Assembly: GCA_027490255.1 (NCBI GenBank)
Contig: JAIXYM010000149.1
Coordinates: 1 to 35,694 of the forward strand
DNA length: 35,694 nt
Origin: Oxalobacteraceae bacterium
GTDB lineage: Bacteria > Pseudomonadota > Gammaproteobacteria > Burkholderiales > Burkholderiaceae_D
Reading direction: 5' to 3'
Within the stretch, counting starts at the first letter, position 1. The number at the start of each line of letters is the position of its first letter. The notes beneath the pieces are model-generated. The model was not told the origin of the DNA. It ran no database searches and saw only the letters and a list, made by a program, of their open reading frames with translations. This document shows, piece by piece, positions 15,791-25,100 of the stretch. A program made the position numbers and the translations under genes.

Positions 15791-17032
15791 TTAGTAGTCA
15801 GTGAGCAGAGAACGATTTCGTTCCCGCCCCTCTGCCGCCGCATCACGCTGACGATTAGGCGTTGGCGGCGCCTCTTTGCTCAGTTGTGATCTCACCAGCA
15901 GCTCAGTGTTGTCGGCAACGGATAGGGACGAGGTCAGTCTCAAGACCGAATACTTTGGCTTGACCTCGATAACCGTCCCCGTGGCCACGTGCGTCTCCAT
16001 GCGTCCGAGTGACTCACCAGACTGCGGATCACGTAAATCCTCACCCAGCACAAACACAGAAAGCTGCACACCCTGATCGATCGATCCCTCGCCCCGGTTC
16101 AGGACGAGCATGTTGCCATCGCGTCGAACCACGCGAATCGGAAAAATAGTCTCGACCATACCTGAGACCAGCTTGCGCGCCGCCGCCGATAAATTTTTCG
16201 CAAGCACGTCACTCGTGATTTGTGTACGACCTTTCAGCGTTTCGGCAAACGCCTGGGTACCTACCCACTTGATCTTGCGAGTGGTGAATTCCATGATGCG
16301 CAGACGCAGCGTGCCTGACAGTTTGCTGGAGACAATAACTTCATCCGACATCCTGATGACTTCGCGGATGTTGTTTTGCACCTCAAGATCCTGCAGATCG
16401 ATGATCAATACATAGTCTGCACCACTGGCACCAGCAAGCCGGGCAACCTCGGTGCGTGATGCATCAGGACCTGTGATGAATAATTTTTCCTGCTCGAAAA
16501 CCGCGTTGTGACTGCGTGTCAGGACATCAAATCGACGCGAGGCCACCACCGCCTGCTCGACTGCTTCCAGTGCAGCCTGCGGATACTGTTTCGAGGTGCT
16601 CGCGATAATGAGGGTACGTCGGTTCGAATCAGCACCGAGTTTCGCGTAAGTGGCGTAGCGAATCGTGACATTGGCAACCCAGCGGCCGTTCGCCGTCTCG
16701 TCAGCAGAGTTGACCTGATAACCTGTGACAGGGCGCACCTTGTCTGTGCTGACCTGCTTGGCAACCGCTTTGTTGAACTGCTCGAGCAATGCAGATGACT
16801 GCGCCTCGTCAACGAACACCTCAGCCGATGCAACGCTTTGCCTTGTAGATGACTGAAGGGTAAAACCAAAAGCCTGCGCCGTCGCATTGGACAGCGCATC
16901 CAGAATCGCCTTCGCACGCGTCGCCCCTCGACCCTCTGCACTCATCTCCGCTTCCTGCACCTGAGCGCTGGCGGCGCCACAGGTGACTAAGCACAAAATC
17001 AGAAAGCGAAAAACGAGAGAGTGCATAGACAT
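15791..17032 (-). CDS. FlgT/CsgG-like periplasmic protein
   Basis: A 413-residue protein with a signal peptide ending near CGAASAQ (about residue 24). Three domains can be traced: an LPP20/FlgT-N-like segment (about 28-125; AEGRGATRAKAILDALSNAT), a CsgG/LpoB-like alpha/beta domain (about 140-285; LIIASTSKQYPQAALEAVEQAV, then GASGADYVLIIDLQDLE) and an SH3-like FlgT-C-type domain (about 290-385; FPIRVVRRDGNMLVLNRGEGSIDQGVQLSVFVLG, then DPQSGESLG). This order is that of FlgT, a protein of the flagellar H-ring in Vibrio, but no flagellar gene is present. The gene lies 42 bp after an LpoB-like lipoprotein gene and 16 bp before the unknown exported protein, suggesting one envelope complex. The C-terminal 30 residues are charged and likely disordered. 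Confidence 0.7.
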   Translation of the reverse strand: MSMHSLVFRFLILCLVTCGAASAQVQEAEMSAEGRGATRAKAILDALSNATAQAFGFTLQSSTRQSVASAEVFVDEAQSSALLEQFNKAVAKQVSTDKVRPVTGYQVNSADETANGRWVANVTIRYATYAKLGADSNRRTLIIASTSKQYPQAALEAVEQAVVASRRFDVLTRSHNAVFEQEKLFITGPDASRTEVARLAGASGADYVLIIDLQDLEVQNNIREVIRMSDEVIVSSKLSGTLRLRIMEFTTRKIKWVGTQAFAETLKGRTQITSDVLAKNLSAAARKLVSGMVETIFPIRVVRRDGNMLVLNRGEGSIDQGVQLSVFVLGEDLRDPQSGESLGRMETHVATGTVIEVKPKYSVLRLTSSLSVADNTELLVRSQLSKEAPPTPNRQRDAAAEGRERNRSLLTDY

Positions 17033-17074
17033 TGAGATGGCAGTTTCAGTTAAAAAGGGTTTTACTGTGCAGCC

Positions 17075-17680
17075 TTACCAGGAAAAATTCTTATTGGATC
17101 CCAGTTTATCGATGGGAACCAGCGAATCAAAGACAATAATGCCCGAGGAAAGATCAGTCACACGCAGACGGAATTCATACTCCAACTGCTGTTTAGAACG
17201 ATCGGCACTGACATTGGTGGTTTGAGCAATCTCGCCGATCATGGAAAGGTCTGGCTTGGTCGCTTTACCTTTTGCCCCAGTTTCCTGATCATACAAATCA
17301 GAATTCTCAAGCTGACGATAATCTTTTACATTGCTGTCGGCCATACTTCCGCCAACGGAGGAAAACGCAAATTTGCCGTTACGCGTCATGTGGCTCATCA
17401 TTCGCTGCGTAAGACGCTTGGTATCGATTTCCTGCGTTGTTTCGTTACGCACGTTACCGATTTGCACTAGCCAGCGCCCGTCTTTCTTGGCCAACCATGG
17501 CGACATCATAAAGTCGTCGAGAGATTTTTTTGCAGCAAACTCAAAATCAACCGTGGTTAAGCCGAAGGTATTAATACCGTCTTTGTTGGCTCGCGGGTTA
17601 GTCGATACAACGGTCGACGCACACGCAGTAAGCAAAAGTGGCAGAGCCAGCAAACAGACTCTTCTGATGAATTTTTCCAT
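17075..17680 (-). CDS. LpoB-like outer-membrane lipoprotein (penicillin-binding-protein-activator family)
   Basis: A 201-residue lipoprotein. The signal peptide ends in the lipobox LLTAC, giving acylated C20; the next residues ASTVV carry no Asp at +2, so outer-membrane retention is expected. The body matches the LpoB family pattern: WLVQIGNVRNETTQEIDTKRLTQRMMSHMTRNGKFAF, then DLSMIGEIAQTTN and QLEYEFRLRVTDLSSGIIVFDSLVPIDK. In E. coli LpoB stimulates PBP1b, but many homologues lie in other gene settings, and the COG3014-type gene 22 bp upstream marks this as the non-PBP type of neighbourhood. A role in peptidoglycan synthesis is therefore not assumed. Confidence 0.85.
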   Translation of the reverse strand: MEKFIRRVCLLALPLLLTACASTVVSTNPRANKDGINTFGLTTVDFEFAAKKSLDDFMMSPWLAKKDGRWLVQIGNVRNETTQEIDTKRLTQRMMSHMTRNGKFAFSSVGGSMADSNVKDYRQLENSDLYDQETGAKGKATKPDLSMIGEIAQTTNVSADRSKQQLEYEFRLRVTDLSSGIIVFDSLVPIDKLGSNKNFSW

Positions 17681-17702
17681 GATGTGTTATCCGTTCAAAT
17701 AA

Positions 17703-19139
17703 TCAAAGCTTGGCTACATAAAAAACAGGTTTGGCTTGAGGACTGGCCGCCTTGACGAGCACCAGATAATTTCCCTCTTCCTTTACTTCGGCGCTACCAA
17801 CGGAATCACGGGTCGCGGTAAACAACGGCAGGTTACCTGACGCAGGACGCTCTACGATCGCAATTTGTATCGTGTTAGGCAGATTGCTCCAGGAACGGGT
17901 ATCCGCTTGGGTAGTTGCCGCCTGCGTTACTGCCGTACCAATCTGCAGCAACATCCCCGCCAGTGGGTCGATCTTGTTCTTTTCTACTTCTCTGTCGATC
18001 GCCTCATTGGCGGCGTACTGGGCAGCAGTCTTGATCATTGTTGAAACAATTGCCTTCGTAACCACGCCTTCATAGGACTTCTCGAACTCCAGTCCCGCGA
18101 TGCGGTTCATGTCGGTAAGCATAACTGTCGCAATCCCTGCGTCGCCGACCAAAAGGGATCCACCGGCACTCTGACCTTCGCGAAACTCTGGCAGTGCAAT
18201 GCCACTATAAAGCACCTTGTCCGACACAAGATACATCGGCAGATCTAGTCTGAATTCATCGAACCCAGGGCCGTTACCGTCCTCATACAAGACGATGACA
18301 TAATTATTTAAACTGCTCTTGTTAGTTGCAAGATACTGTTTGAGCCGAGCGATCAGTGTCTTACCCTCTGGCGATGCAGCGCTTTCGCCTGCGGCAGCCA
18401 ACATTGGCTGGATTTTAGATTCATCGTGATCTTGCGAATCTGCGGAGGTCGAACGGAACAAGGCCGACATCACATCGCCCGCAGCATTGCGTATTTCCGA
18501 CGACATAACGCCCTGCCTGAGCTTGCTGGTACCACGCGCAAGGTCGGACTGGATTTTTTGAACGTCTACTCCCGCACCCGTTTTCTTGGCTTCCTCCTCA
18601 CCAGCGGCCACGCCATTGGCAGAGGCACGCGCGTAGGCACCAAACTGAACTACCGCATTGTTTTGTCGCTCTTGTAGTCGGTTAAAGGAGACACGTGCAT
18701 TTTCATCTTTTAGCATCAAATGATTCAGCGCACGGTAGAAATCAATCATACCGCCTTCGTAAATCTTTCCCTGGTAGGGACCAAAACTACTGCTGGTGAT
18801 CGTCGTTGCGACCAGATCCACGACTTCTTTGGGGGTATCAACAGTATCTTCTTTCCATGGCATCAGATTATGTGCCCGTGCAAATGCATCGTTACTCTCC
18901 TTCCAGCGTCCGGCATCATGAAAAGCCTTTGCAGCCTCCAGCGTCTGCTGCAAATTATTCGTGTCATAGTTCGGCTTTTGGTCTTTGGTGAGATAAAGCT
19001 GAGCAGCACCAGCGAAATTCGACTCCGCGCGAAGCTTCATCAGCTGTTTCTTGTTGTCATTCTGCGTGCCGGCGCAGCCCGCCAAGCTCAGGAAAACAAG
19101 AACTAGCGTGAGCCGAAAAAAAGTTATTGTTATTTTCAT
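17703..19139 (-). CDS. COG3014-like lipoprotein of unknown function
   Basis: A 478-residue lipoprotein and first gene of the envelope operon. ATG 19139 is used; the frame also offers a TTG one codon upstream. The signal peptide ends in LAGC (C22). An N-terminal helical repeat-like segment (about 30-110; AESNFAGAAQLYL, LEAAKAFHDAGRWKESNDAFARAH) resembles tetratricopeptide repeats. It is followed by YEGGMIDFYRALNHLMLKDENARVSFNRLQERQ, the hallmark stretch of COG3014-type proteins, and a C-terminal beta-rich domain (about 265-478). Members of this group are commonly found beside LpoB-like lipoproteins; their role is not established. Transcription probably starts in the AT-rich gap upstream. Confidence 0.8.
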   Translation of the reverse strand: MKITITFFRLTLVLVFLSLAGCAGTQNDNKKQLMKLRAESNFAGAAQLYLTKDQKPNYDTNNLQQTLEAAKAFHDAGRWKESNDAFARAHNLMPWKEDTVDTPKEVVDLVATTITSSSFGPYQGKIYEGGMIDFYRALNHLMLKDENARVSFNRLQERQNNAVVQFGAYARASANGVAAGEEEAKKTGAGVDVQKIQSDLARGTSKLRQGVMSSEIRNAAGDVMSALFRSTSADSQDHDESKIQPMLAAAGESAASPEGKTLIARLKQYLATNKSSLNNYVIVLYEDGNGPGFDEFRLDLPMYLVSDKVLYSGIALPEFREGQSAGGSLLVGDAGIATVMLTDMNRIAGLEFEKSYEGVVTKAIVSTMIKTAAQYAANEAIDREVEKNKIDPLAGMLLQIGTAVTQAATTQADTRSWSNLPNTIQIAIVERPASGNLPLFTATRDSVGSAEVKEEGNYLVLVKAASPQAKPVFYVAKL

Positions 19140-19475
19140 CAAAATATTCCAATGACGTTGATGTGAAACGATTATTTAAATCGCTTTTGATTGGGATTTG
19201 CCTCGATATCTCCGATTGAGGACATTGCGGTAGAGATAATCACCTTTGGAACAGCAGCTTTACTTAGATACTAAATGTAGCACCAAATAGATTTGGTCGT
19301 CGTCGTTATCAAATAGTAAAAACTTAGTGTTCGCGATTATTAGCTAAATCATATGATTGACCCACAGACCTGACCTGTGGAAGAGCGAGTAAAGTGTGTA
19401 AACTTATTTCGGCGGCTGCCTGGCCTACTAATACCTAAACCACTCAACCGGTATCCCACCCGACCCTTCCCAGAC
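19140..19475. promoter_or_regulatory. AT-rich divergent regulatory region
   Basis: This 336-bp gap separates the start of the six-gene envelope operon (minus) from the alkane-hydroxylase-like gene (plus), and is visibly more AT-rich than its flanks. It should hold promoters for both. TTTAAATAATC on the minus strand near 19170 and GATAAT on the plus strand near 19234 look like -10 elements, but neither has a good -35 at correct spacing. A 6-bp stem with a 7-base loop (CCACAG...CTGTGG, 19362-19380) could be an operator. No gene is seen. Confidence 0.45.
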
Positions 19476-20450
19476 ATGCATCTGATTCTGCCTCTCGCAT
19501 TCACGATCTCGCCGCTCCTTGCCTGGGCCTCAGGCTGGTTCGGGCTCACGGTCGTGATCGCCGCCGTCGTGCTGCCGCTCGCGGAGTGGTGGGTCGGCCC
19601 CGGCAGAGACACCACCCCTACCAAACGCTGGGGTCGCGGGTTTCCTCGACTGATTCTGATGCTCGTCATCCTCATCAGCCTCGGGTTGGCCACACAGGCA
19701 CCGGTACTGGATTGGTGGGATTTGGTCTGGCTAGCCCTATCGTGCGGCTATATTCTTGGTGGCATTGGCATCGTGCTAGCCCACGAACTAGGACATCGTC
19801 GTGCCCTGCCCGATCGCGTGTTGGCGCGACTGCTGCTGCTTTCAGTCGCTTATGGGCACTACGCGATCGAGCATAATCGCGGCCATCATCGCGCTGCAGC
19901 CACCTACAATGACCCTGCCACGGCGCGAGTCCATGAAGGACTGTGGGCTTTCCTGCCACGTTATTTTTATGGCGTATTTACTGATGCAGTGCGTCTCTCG
20001 CGCGTACAACCGGGGCGATGGAATGAAGCGCTCGCGCTACTGGCGGCCACCGGCTTGCTGTATGCGATGATGTTCACTATTGGCGGTACCAAGACGCTCG
20101 TGTTTTGTGGGATACAGGCGGCATTCGCGCTGCTGCTGGTCGGCAGCATCGATTATGTCGAGCATTGGGGATTGCAGCGTGCCGAGGTCAATGGCAAACC
20201 CGAGCGTATGGGTATCGCTCATACATGGGATTGTGCCAATGTCGTTGCTGATGCAATGCTATTCAATTTACCGCGTCATGCAGCGCATCACACCGAACCC
20301 TCACTGGATTGCGATGAACTCTACCGCTCTCCGGGCTCACCCCAAATGCCCACCGGTTATGCCGGTATGTCGGTGCTGGCGATGCTGCCGCCGCTCTACA
20401 AATGGGTCATGACGCCGCGCTTGAAAGCCTACTCGCTGTCGAGATCATAA
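19476..20450 (+). CDS. alkB: AlkB-type membrane di-iron alkane/fatty-acyl hydroxylase
   Basis: A 324-residue integral membrane protein of the fatty-acid desaturase/alkane 1-monooxygenase superfamily, predicted to hydroxylate a terminal methyl group of alkanes or related lipids using O2 and rubredoxin-type electrons. The histidine boxes are all present: HELGH (103-107), EHNRGHH (132-138), LPRHAAHH (265-272), and the extra EHWGLQR and HTWD histidines typical of AlkB. SPQMPTGYAGM near the C-terminus also matches AlkB proteins. The start is uncertain: the frame is open to a GTG at 19377, but ATG 19476 begins directly at the first membrane helix. It is shorter than the classical ~400-residue AlkB, lacking some N-terminal sequence. 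No rubredoxin or rubredoxin reductase gene is nearby, so partners must be elsewhere and the substrate may not be an alkane. Confidence 0.85.
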   Translation: MHLILPLAFTISPLLAWASGWFGLTVVIAAVVLPLAEWWVGPGRDTTPTKRWGRGFPRLILMLVILISLGLATQAPVLDWWDLVWLALSCGYILGGIGIVLAHELGHRRALPDRVLARLLLLSVAYGHYAIEHNRGHHRAAATYNDPATARVHEGLWAFLPRYFYGVFTDAVRLSRVQPGRWNEALALLAATGLLYAMMFTIGGTKTLVFCGIQAAFALLLVGSIDYVEHWGLQRAEVNGKPERMGIAHTWDCANVVADAMLFNLPRHAAHHTEPSLDCDELYRSPGSPQMPTGYAGMSVLAMLPPLYKWVMTPRLKAYSLSRS

Positions 20451-20528
20451 CGATGCCCGCTGAGTTGCCTTGGTGTGGTGCTGTGGTGTCCTAACGAATT
20501 AGCTATCTAACGATTCAGTAATAAGACA

Positions 20529-21389
20529 ATGACCCACAACACCTATCTGGAAGATCGGGTACTACAACTACCGTTCGCTGACGGAGAACACAACGTGCGT
20601 TTGTGGGAAGCAGCAAACCCCCGTGCAGTGATCGTCGCCATTCATGGCGGCATGTCTCACTCGGGCGACTATGCGACTGTCGGTGCGTATTTCCGCACAC
20701 AAGAGGTTATAACAATTAGCTTTGATCTCACCGGTCATGGCCAGAAGGCGCGTATCGACATTCCGAGCTTTAGTGTTTTTCTGGATGATGCAGAGCGTAT
20801 GCTGGCTTGGGTGCGCACCGAATACCCGACACTGCCTGTTTTTCTGATGGGGCATTCGATGGGCGCCTTAATTGCCACGCATCTGGAAATCACAGGCCGC
20901 CTTGGAACTTTTGGTGTGCGTGGTGTCATACTGTCATCGCCCTATTATGCCAATGCGATTCCTGTGCCCGCGCTGGTAGTACGCCTGTCCGGTTTGTTGG
21001 CTGCGCTGTTTCCAACGGCAAAAGTACCAATGACTTCACTCACCGAATGGCTCACGCATGACGCCACCATCATCCAACGCCACTACCGGGATGAACAACT
21101 GCAACGACGCGGTACGGAGGCCAGTATGCGGTTTGGTCGCAACCTACTCGAAGCACAATCAGCACTCGGCGGTAATCTGAGTCATTGGCAGCATCCGGTA
21201 TTTGCAGTCGTTGCCGGCGCTGACAAACTTGCCGATGCAAATATCAGCCGTCAAATGCTGGACACTATTCCTGAGGCGCTTCGCACGCTGCACTATTTTC
21301 CGGAGAATTTTCATGAAAACTTTAATGAAACCAACCGAGATGATATTTTCGCGGCAATATGGCAATGGATGCAGAAACATCTCAACTAA
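20529..21389 (+). CDS. Alpha/beta hydrolase (lysophospholipase/monoacylglycerol lipase-like)
   Basis: A 286-residue serine hydrolase with the nucleophile elbow GHSMG (S110), acid residue in GADKLAD (D232 or D236) and histidine in NFHENFNE (H262). The early segment VAIHGGMSHSGDYATV (oxyanion-hole strand) and FDLTGHGQ fit the monoacylglycerol lipase/PldB-like group, which releases acyl chains from glycerolipids. No signal peptide is present, so it is cytoplasmic. It lies 78 bp after the hydroxylase-like gene and 7 bp before the SOUL gene on the same strand, suggesting a small lipid-related operon; the native ester is unknown. Confidence 0.85.
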   Translation: MTHNTYLEDRVLQLPFADGEHNVRLWEAANPRAVIVAIHGGMSHSGDYATVGAYFRTQEVITISFDLTGHGQKARIDIPSFSVFLDDAERMLAWVRTEYPTLPVFLMGHSMGALIATHLEITGRLGTFGVRGVILSSPYYANAIPVPALVVRLSGLLAALFPTAKVPMTSLTEWLTHDATIIQRHYRDEQLQRRGTEASMRFGRNLLEAQSALGGNLSHWQHPVFAVVAGADKLADANISRQMLDTIPEALRTLHYFPENFHENFNETNRDDIFAAIWQWMQKHLN

Positions 21390-21396
21390 AAATCAG

Positions 21397-22044
21397 ATGC
21401 ACACTCTCACATCATGGCTCCACTACGCATCACGCAGCATCACCAATCTCGTGCGCCACACAGAAAAACGTACCTGTCTGATTTTTTTATTCACCCTGTT
21501 GACTTTCGGAGATGTGATGGCTATTGAAGAGCCTGCCTATCAAGTATTGGCCTCCGATGCGCCATTCGAACACCGACGCTACGCGGGATTCGTCGTCGCA
21601 GAGACCCTCTTGAACGGTGATTTTGATTCTGCCAGTCAGACAGGTTTTCGTCGTATTGCAGCTTATATTTTTGGTGAAAATACGGCTGACGCAGGCAATA
21701 GCCGCAAAATTTCCATGACAGCGCCGGTAACGGTATCGCCTGCCGAGACCGGGTGGAAATTACACTTCGTGATGCCCAGTCAGGAAAAACTGGACACGCT
21801 ACCTCGTCCCAATAATGCACAAATCAATTTACGCAAGATTGACGAACATGAAGTTGTAGCTATTCGGTTCAGCGGCTGGACCACGGCAAAATCCATACGA
21901 GAAAACACGGAGAAGCTGCAGCAATGGGCCAGCGCGCGACAACTGACGCTCACTGGCGCGCCGCAGGTAGCGCGCTACAACGACCCGTTCACACTGCCCT
22001 GGCGTCGGCGCAATGAAATTCTGATTGAAGTATCGGGGCGGTGA
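21397..22044 (+). CDS. SOUL/HBP family haem-binding-like protein
   Basis: A 215-residue protein with a hydrophobic segment (about 28-46) acting as signal anchor or signal peptide, followed by a SOUL domain: EPAYQVLASDAPFEHRRYAGFVVAETLLNGDFDSASQTGFRRIAAYIFGENT, then SRKISMTAPVTV and HFVMPSQ. The C-terminal ARYNDPFTLPWRRRNEILIEV is the standard end of the domain. Animal members bind haem; bacterial members are poorly characterised. ATG 21397 is chosen because earlier in-frame starts fall inside the hydrolase gene. It probably acts in the periplasm or at the membrane. It converges with the giant exoprotein gene, with 69 bp between the stops and no obvious hairpin there. Confidence 0.88.
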   Translation: MHTLTSWLHYASRSITNLVRHTEKRTCLIFLFTLLTFGDVMAIEEPAYQVLASDAPFEHRRYAGFVVAETLLNGDFDSASQTGFRRIAAYIFGENTADAGNSRKISMTAPVTVSPAETGWKLHFVMPSQEKLDTLPRPNNAQINLRKIDEHEVVAIRFSGWTTAKSIRENTEKLQQWASARQLTLTGAPQVARYNDPFTLPWRRRNEILIEVSGR

Positions 22045-22113
22045 CAAACCTGGCAAAACCTACAGTTCAAAAGACATCAGCTCCAACCTGAAAACAGACG
22101 CATTCCCACGCGT

Positions 22114-25100
22114 TTACGGATTCCGCGAGATAACCTCGGGCTGATTCACTTGCAGCGTCACGGTCTTAGTTTCGGTCGTGCCGCTCTGATCCGTCAGCGT
22201 AACCTTGATGCGGAACACGGCATTGGGCGGCGCATTGGCAGGAAGTCTCAGCTTAATATCCTGCAGTGCTTTTTCGTAATCCGATACGGAACGGTTACCG
22301 TTGAGCGTCACCTTGCCGCTGTCGTTATCAACGCTGGTCGGCACTGATTTGCCGTCACCCACCTCAATCGTGGCTGAACCAGAAGCAAAGCCATCGACGA
22401 TCTCGAACGAAGCGCTTTGTATGACGCGGTTGTTCGACGCAGACGTATCAAGCGCGAACACTTTACCCAGGGGGATCACGTTGCGCGTGTCTTGCGTCAG
22501 CGGTGCCTCACTGACTTTAATGACAGCACTCTGACCTGAGCTGTTGCCAGCGCTCTGATCAGTTGCCATCACGGTCAGACCTGCACGACCCGCCGACGAG
22601 CCGGTCGAACTCGAAGTGCTGCTACTTGTCGTGGTTGCCGACGAGGAGAGACTCTCTGGCCGTATCTTCGGAAAATCAATACCCGAAGGACGTGGGTCTG
22701 GTGTCAGGATCATGCCACCGAGTGCGAGCTGCAGCGTGCCGGGCTCGAACATGATGGGGCCACCGCGTGCCATCGCATCCAGCATGCCCGAGGTACGTAT
22801 ATTGCCCAGCTTCAGGCTACCCGTATCGTCGCGCAATTTGACGACAGAACCCGTGATGGCCACAGCACCAACGAAGTTGTTACCCGTGTTCGCTAGTGTG
22901 ATGGGTGCATCTGCACCACCCTGTTTTGCGTTCAAGGTAGTCTTGCCATTCGCCACGAGCGTCGCAGCGGCTGCCTGTGTGATCGATCCACCGCTGGTTT
23001 GAAGTATCAGATCGCCCTGCGTCTTCACATCACCGAGTATCAATGCCGACGCACTCTGGATATTGGCGATATTTGCTTCGAGAGTCATCGCACCAGCAAA
23101 CTGGTTGGCGGGCTGATCCAGCACCACATCACCGCCCGTCGACACAAAGGATGTCTCGCCACCGATATTCAACGAGGTCGCAGCCAGCTGAATAACGCCG
23201 GCCTCGCCCGAAGCGCTGAAGTCATTCGTAGTGGTGACCTGGCCGAGCGTCAGCAGGCCCGTGCTTTGTACTAACGCAGCATCAGTAGCTAGCAAGGTGC
23301 CAAGTGTCAGTGCGCTTGCAGCGCGCAACTCAACCCAAGCAGCGCTGGCGTTCACGGTGCCATTGAGGCTGTTGGTAACAGAATCCATCACAATGCGACC
23401 GGTGGCTGCAGTCAGATCCATTTGTCCTGTAACGGCCAAGCCTGCAGGCTGCTGTGTGATGTCGCCGCTACTGCTGCTAGCAGTCAGCGTGCCACCCACC
23501 TGACCACTACCCAGCGTCAGATTGCCTTGCGCTTGCGCACTCAAGTTCCCCGTGATCGCGGTTGTGTCGAGCAGCAGAGCATTGCTGTCCGCAATCGTCA
23601 CCGTGCCCGCTGTCAGCGACACCGCACCAACAAAATCATTTCTGGCGTTGGACAGATTGATATCGGCTGCAGGCGAGCCGACACCATTCAGGCTGGCGGT
23701 AAAGCTACTCGTCCCAGCGATTACGATACTGCCTGCCTGCGCCTGCGTGATCGCGCCGCGATCGCTGCGTACACTTAGCGCACCGACGGTAGTTCGTACA
23801 TCACCAAGCTCAACACCACCGACACCATCAACAATCGTTGCACTGGCTGCCGTCAGCGTGAGTGTGCTGCCGAAATTATTTGCCGAGTCAGCAAGCGTCA
23901 CAGTACCGGTACCCGCAGCAATCGTGGCCGCACCGGTAACGACCAGCGAGCCCGCTTGCGTGACATTGCCATTAGCCTGCAGCGTCAGCGTTCCTGCGCT
24001 GGTCGCGCTGCCCAGAGACACTGCACCGACAGCAGAGATATCGAGACGTCCGGTCGTTGCCACATCAGCCAGCGCCAGAGCCCCCTGACTATCCACGATC
24101 GCAGTATCACGCCAGCTGCCGTTGTTCGCATGACGGAAAGCGACGGTGCCTCGGAAATCATTACCCACGTTGTTCAGCGTAGCGTTTTGCATCTGCGTTG
24201 TGTCTGCGGTGAAGACCACATTGCCTGCCACTGTCATCGTCCTGCCCGCTACCTGGCTCACGCCAACGCTGCCTGTGGTTACTGACAGATTGCCGTCGAT
24301 ATTGATGTCGTTGAACTGCAAGCCGCCGCTAGTCACCATCGCCGCATTGCCAGAGACTGTGACGGCATTTATCTGCAGCGAAGCACTGTTGATATCAAGT
24401 CCTGTCAATGGCGTCACATCACCCAGCGCAGCACCCAGCGTGGTCGATCCCGCATCGGTAATCGTCAGTGTCCGCGAGCCATTGATCGTCGATGCAAAAC
24501 TGATGTTGTTACCACTGAGTGTGGTGTTAACGCCCAGGGTCACCGCTTCGCCATACGTCTGCGCACCGGTCGTGGTGACTGCTCCGCCGTTGAGATTCAA
24601 CGTACCGCCAGCATTTGTGGTCACACTAGTCAGCGCCGTCGTGCCGCCGACTGCTCCATTCAACGTAGTGTCGCCACTGCTATTAATCGTCACCGCATGA
24701 GCACCATCGATCGTGCTTGCAAAGCTCACGCTGGCGGGGGTGTTCGCGCTACCAGCGGTGAAGATATTGTCTGCATTGATAACAACAGCGCCCTGGTAGC
24801 TCTGTGCGCCGACCGTATTGACGCTGGTGCCATCCAATGTGGCTGCTGCATTCACGGTCAGACTGCCTGCACCCGAAATCGAATTACCAAACCGAATGTT
24901 GGATGCGGTGAATGCGGTGTTGTTATTGAGCGTGGTGGTACTGCTGTAATTCTGCGATGCGCTGCCCGTATTCACACTACCGCCGCCGATCACCACAAGG
25001 CCGGTTACTTGCAAGTCGAAGTTGCCACTAACGGCGCCACCGAGTGTGACAGTGCCTGTACCCGCATTGAGTGTAGTGTTAGCAAGGAGCTGAATCGACG

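Noticed and set aside
17075..17680. LpoB-like lipoprotein as a true PBP1b activator
   Set aside because: No mrcB or peptidoglycan synthesis gene is nearby and the COG3014/FlgT-like context indicates a different subgroup; family name kept without the function.
19362..19380. Small hairpin CCACAG...CTGTGG as a terminator or riboswitch
   Set aside because: Only a 6-bp stem without a U-tract and no further conserved structure; kept only as a possible operator note.
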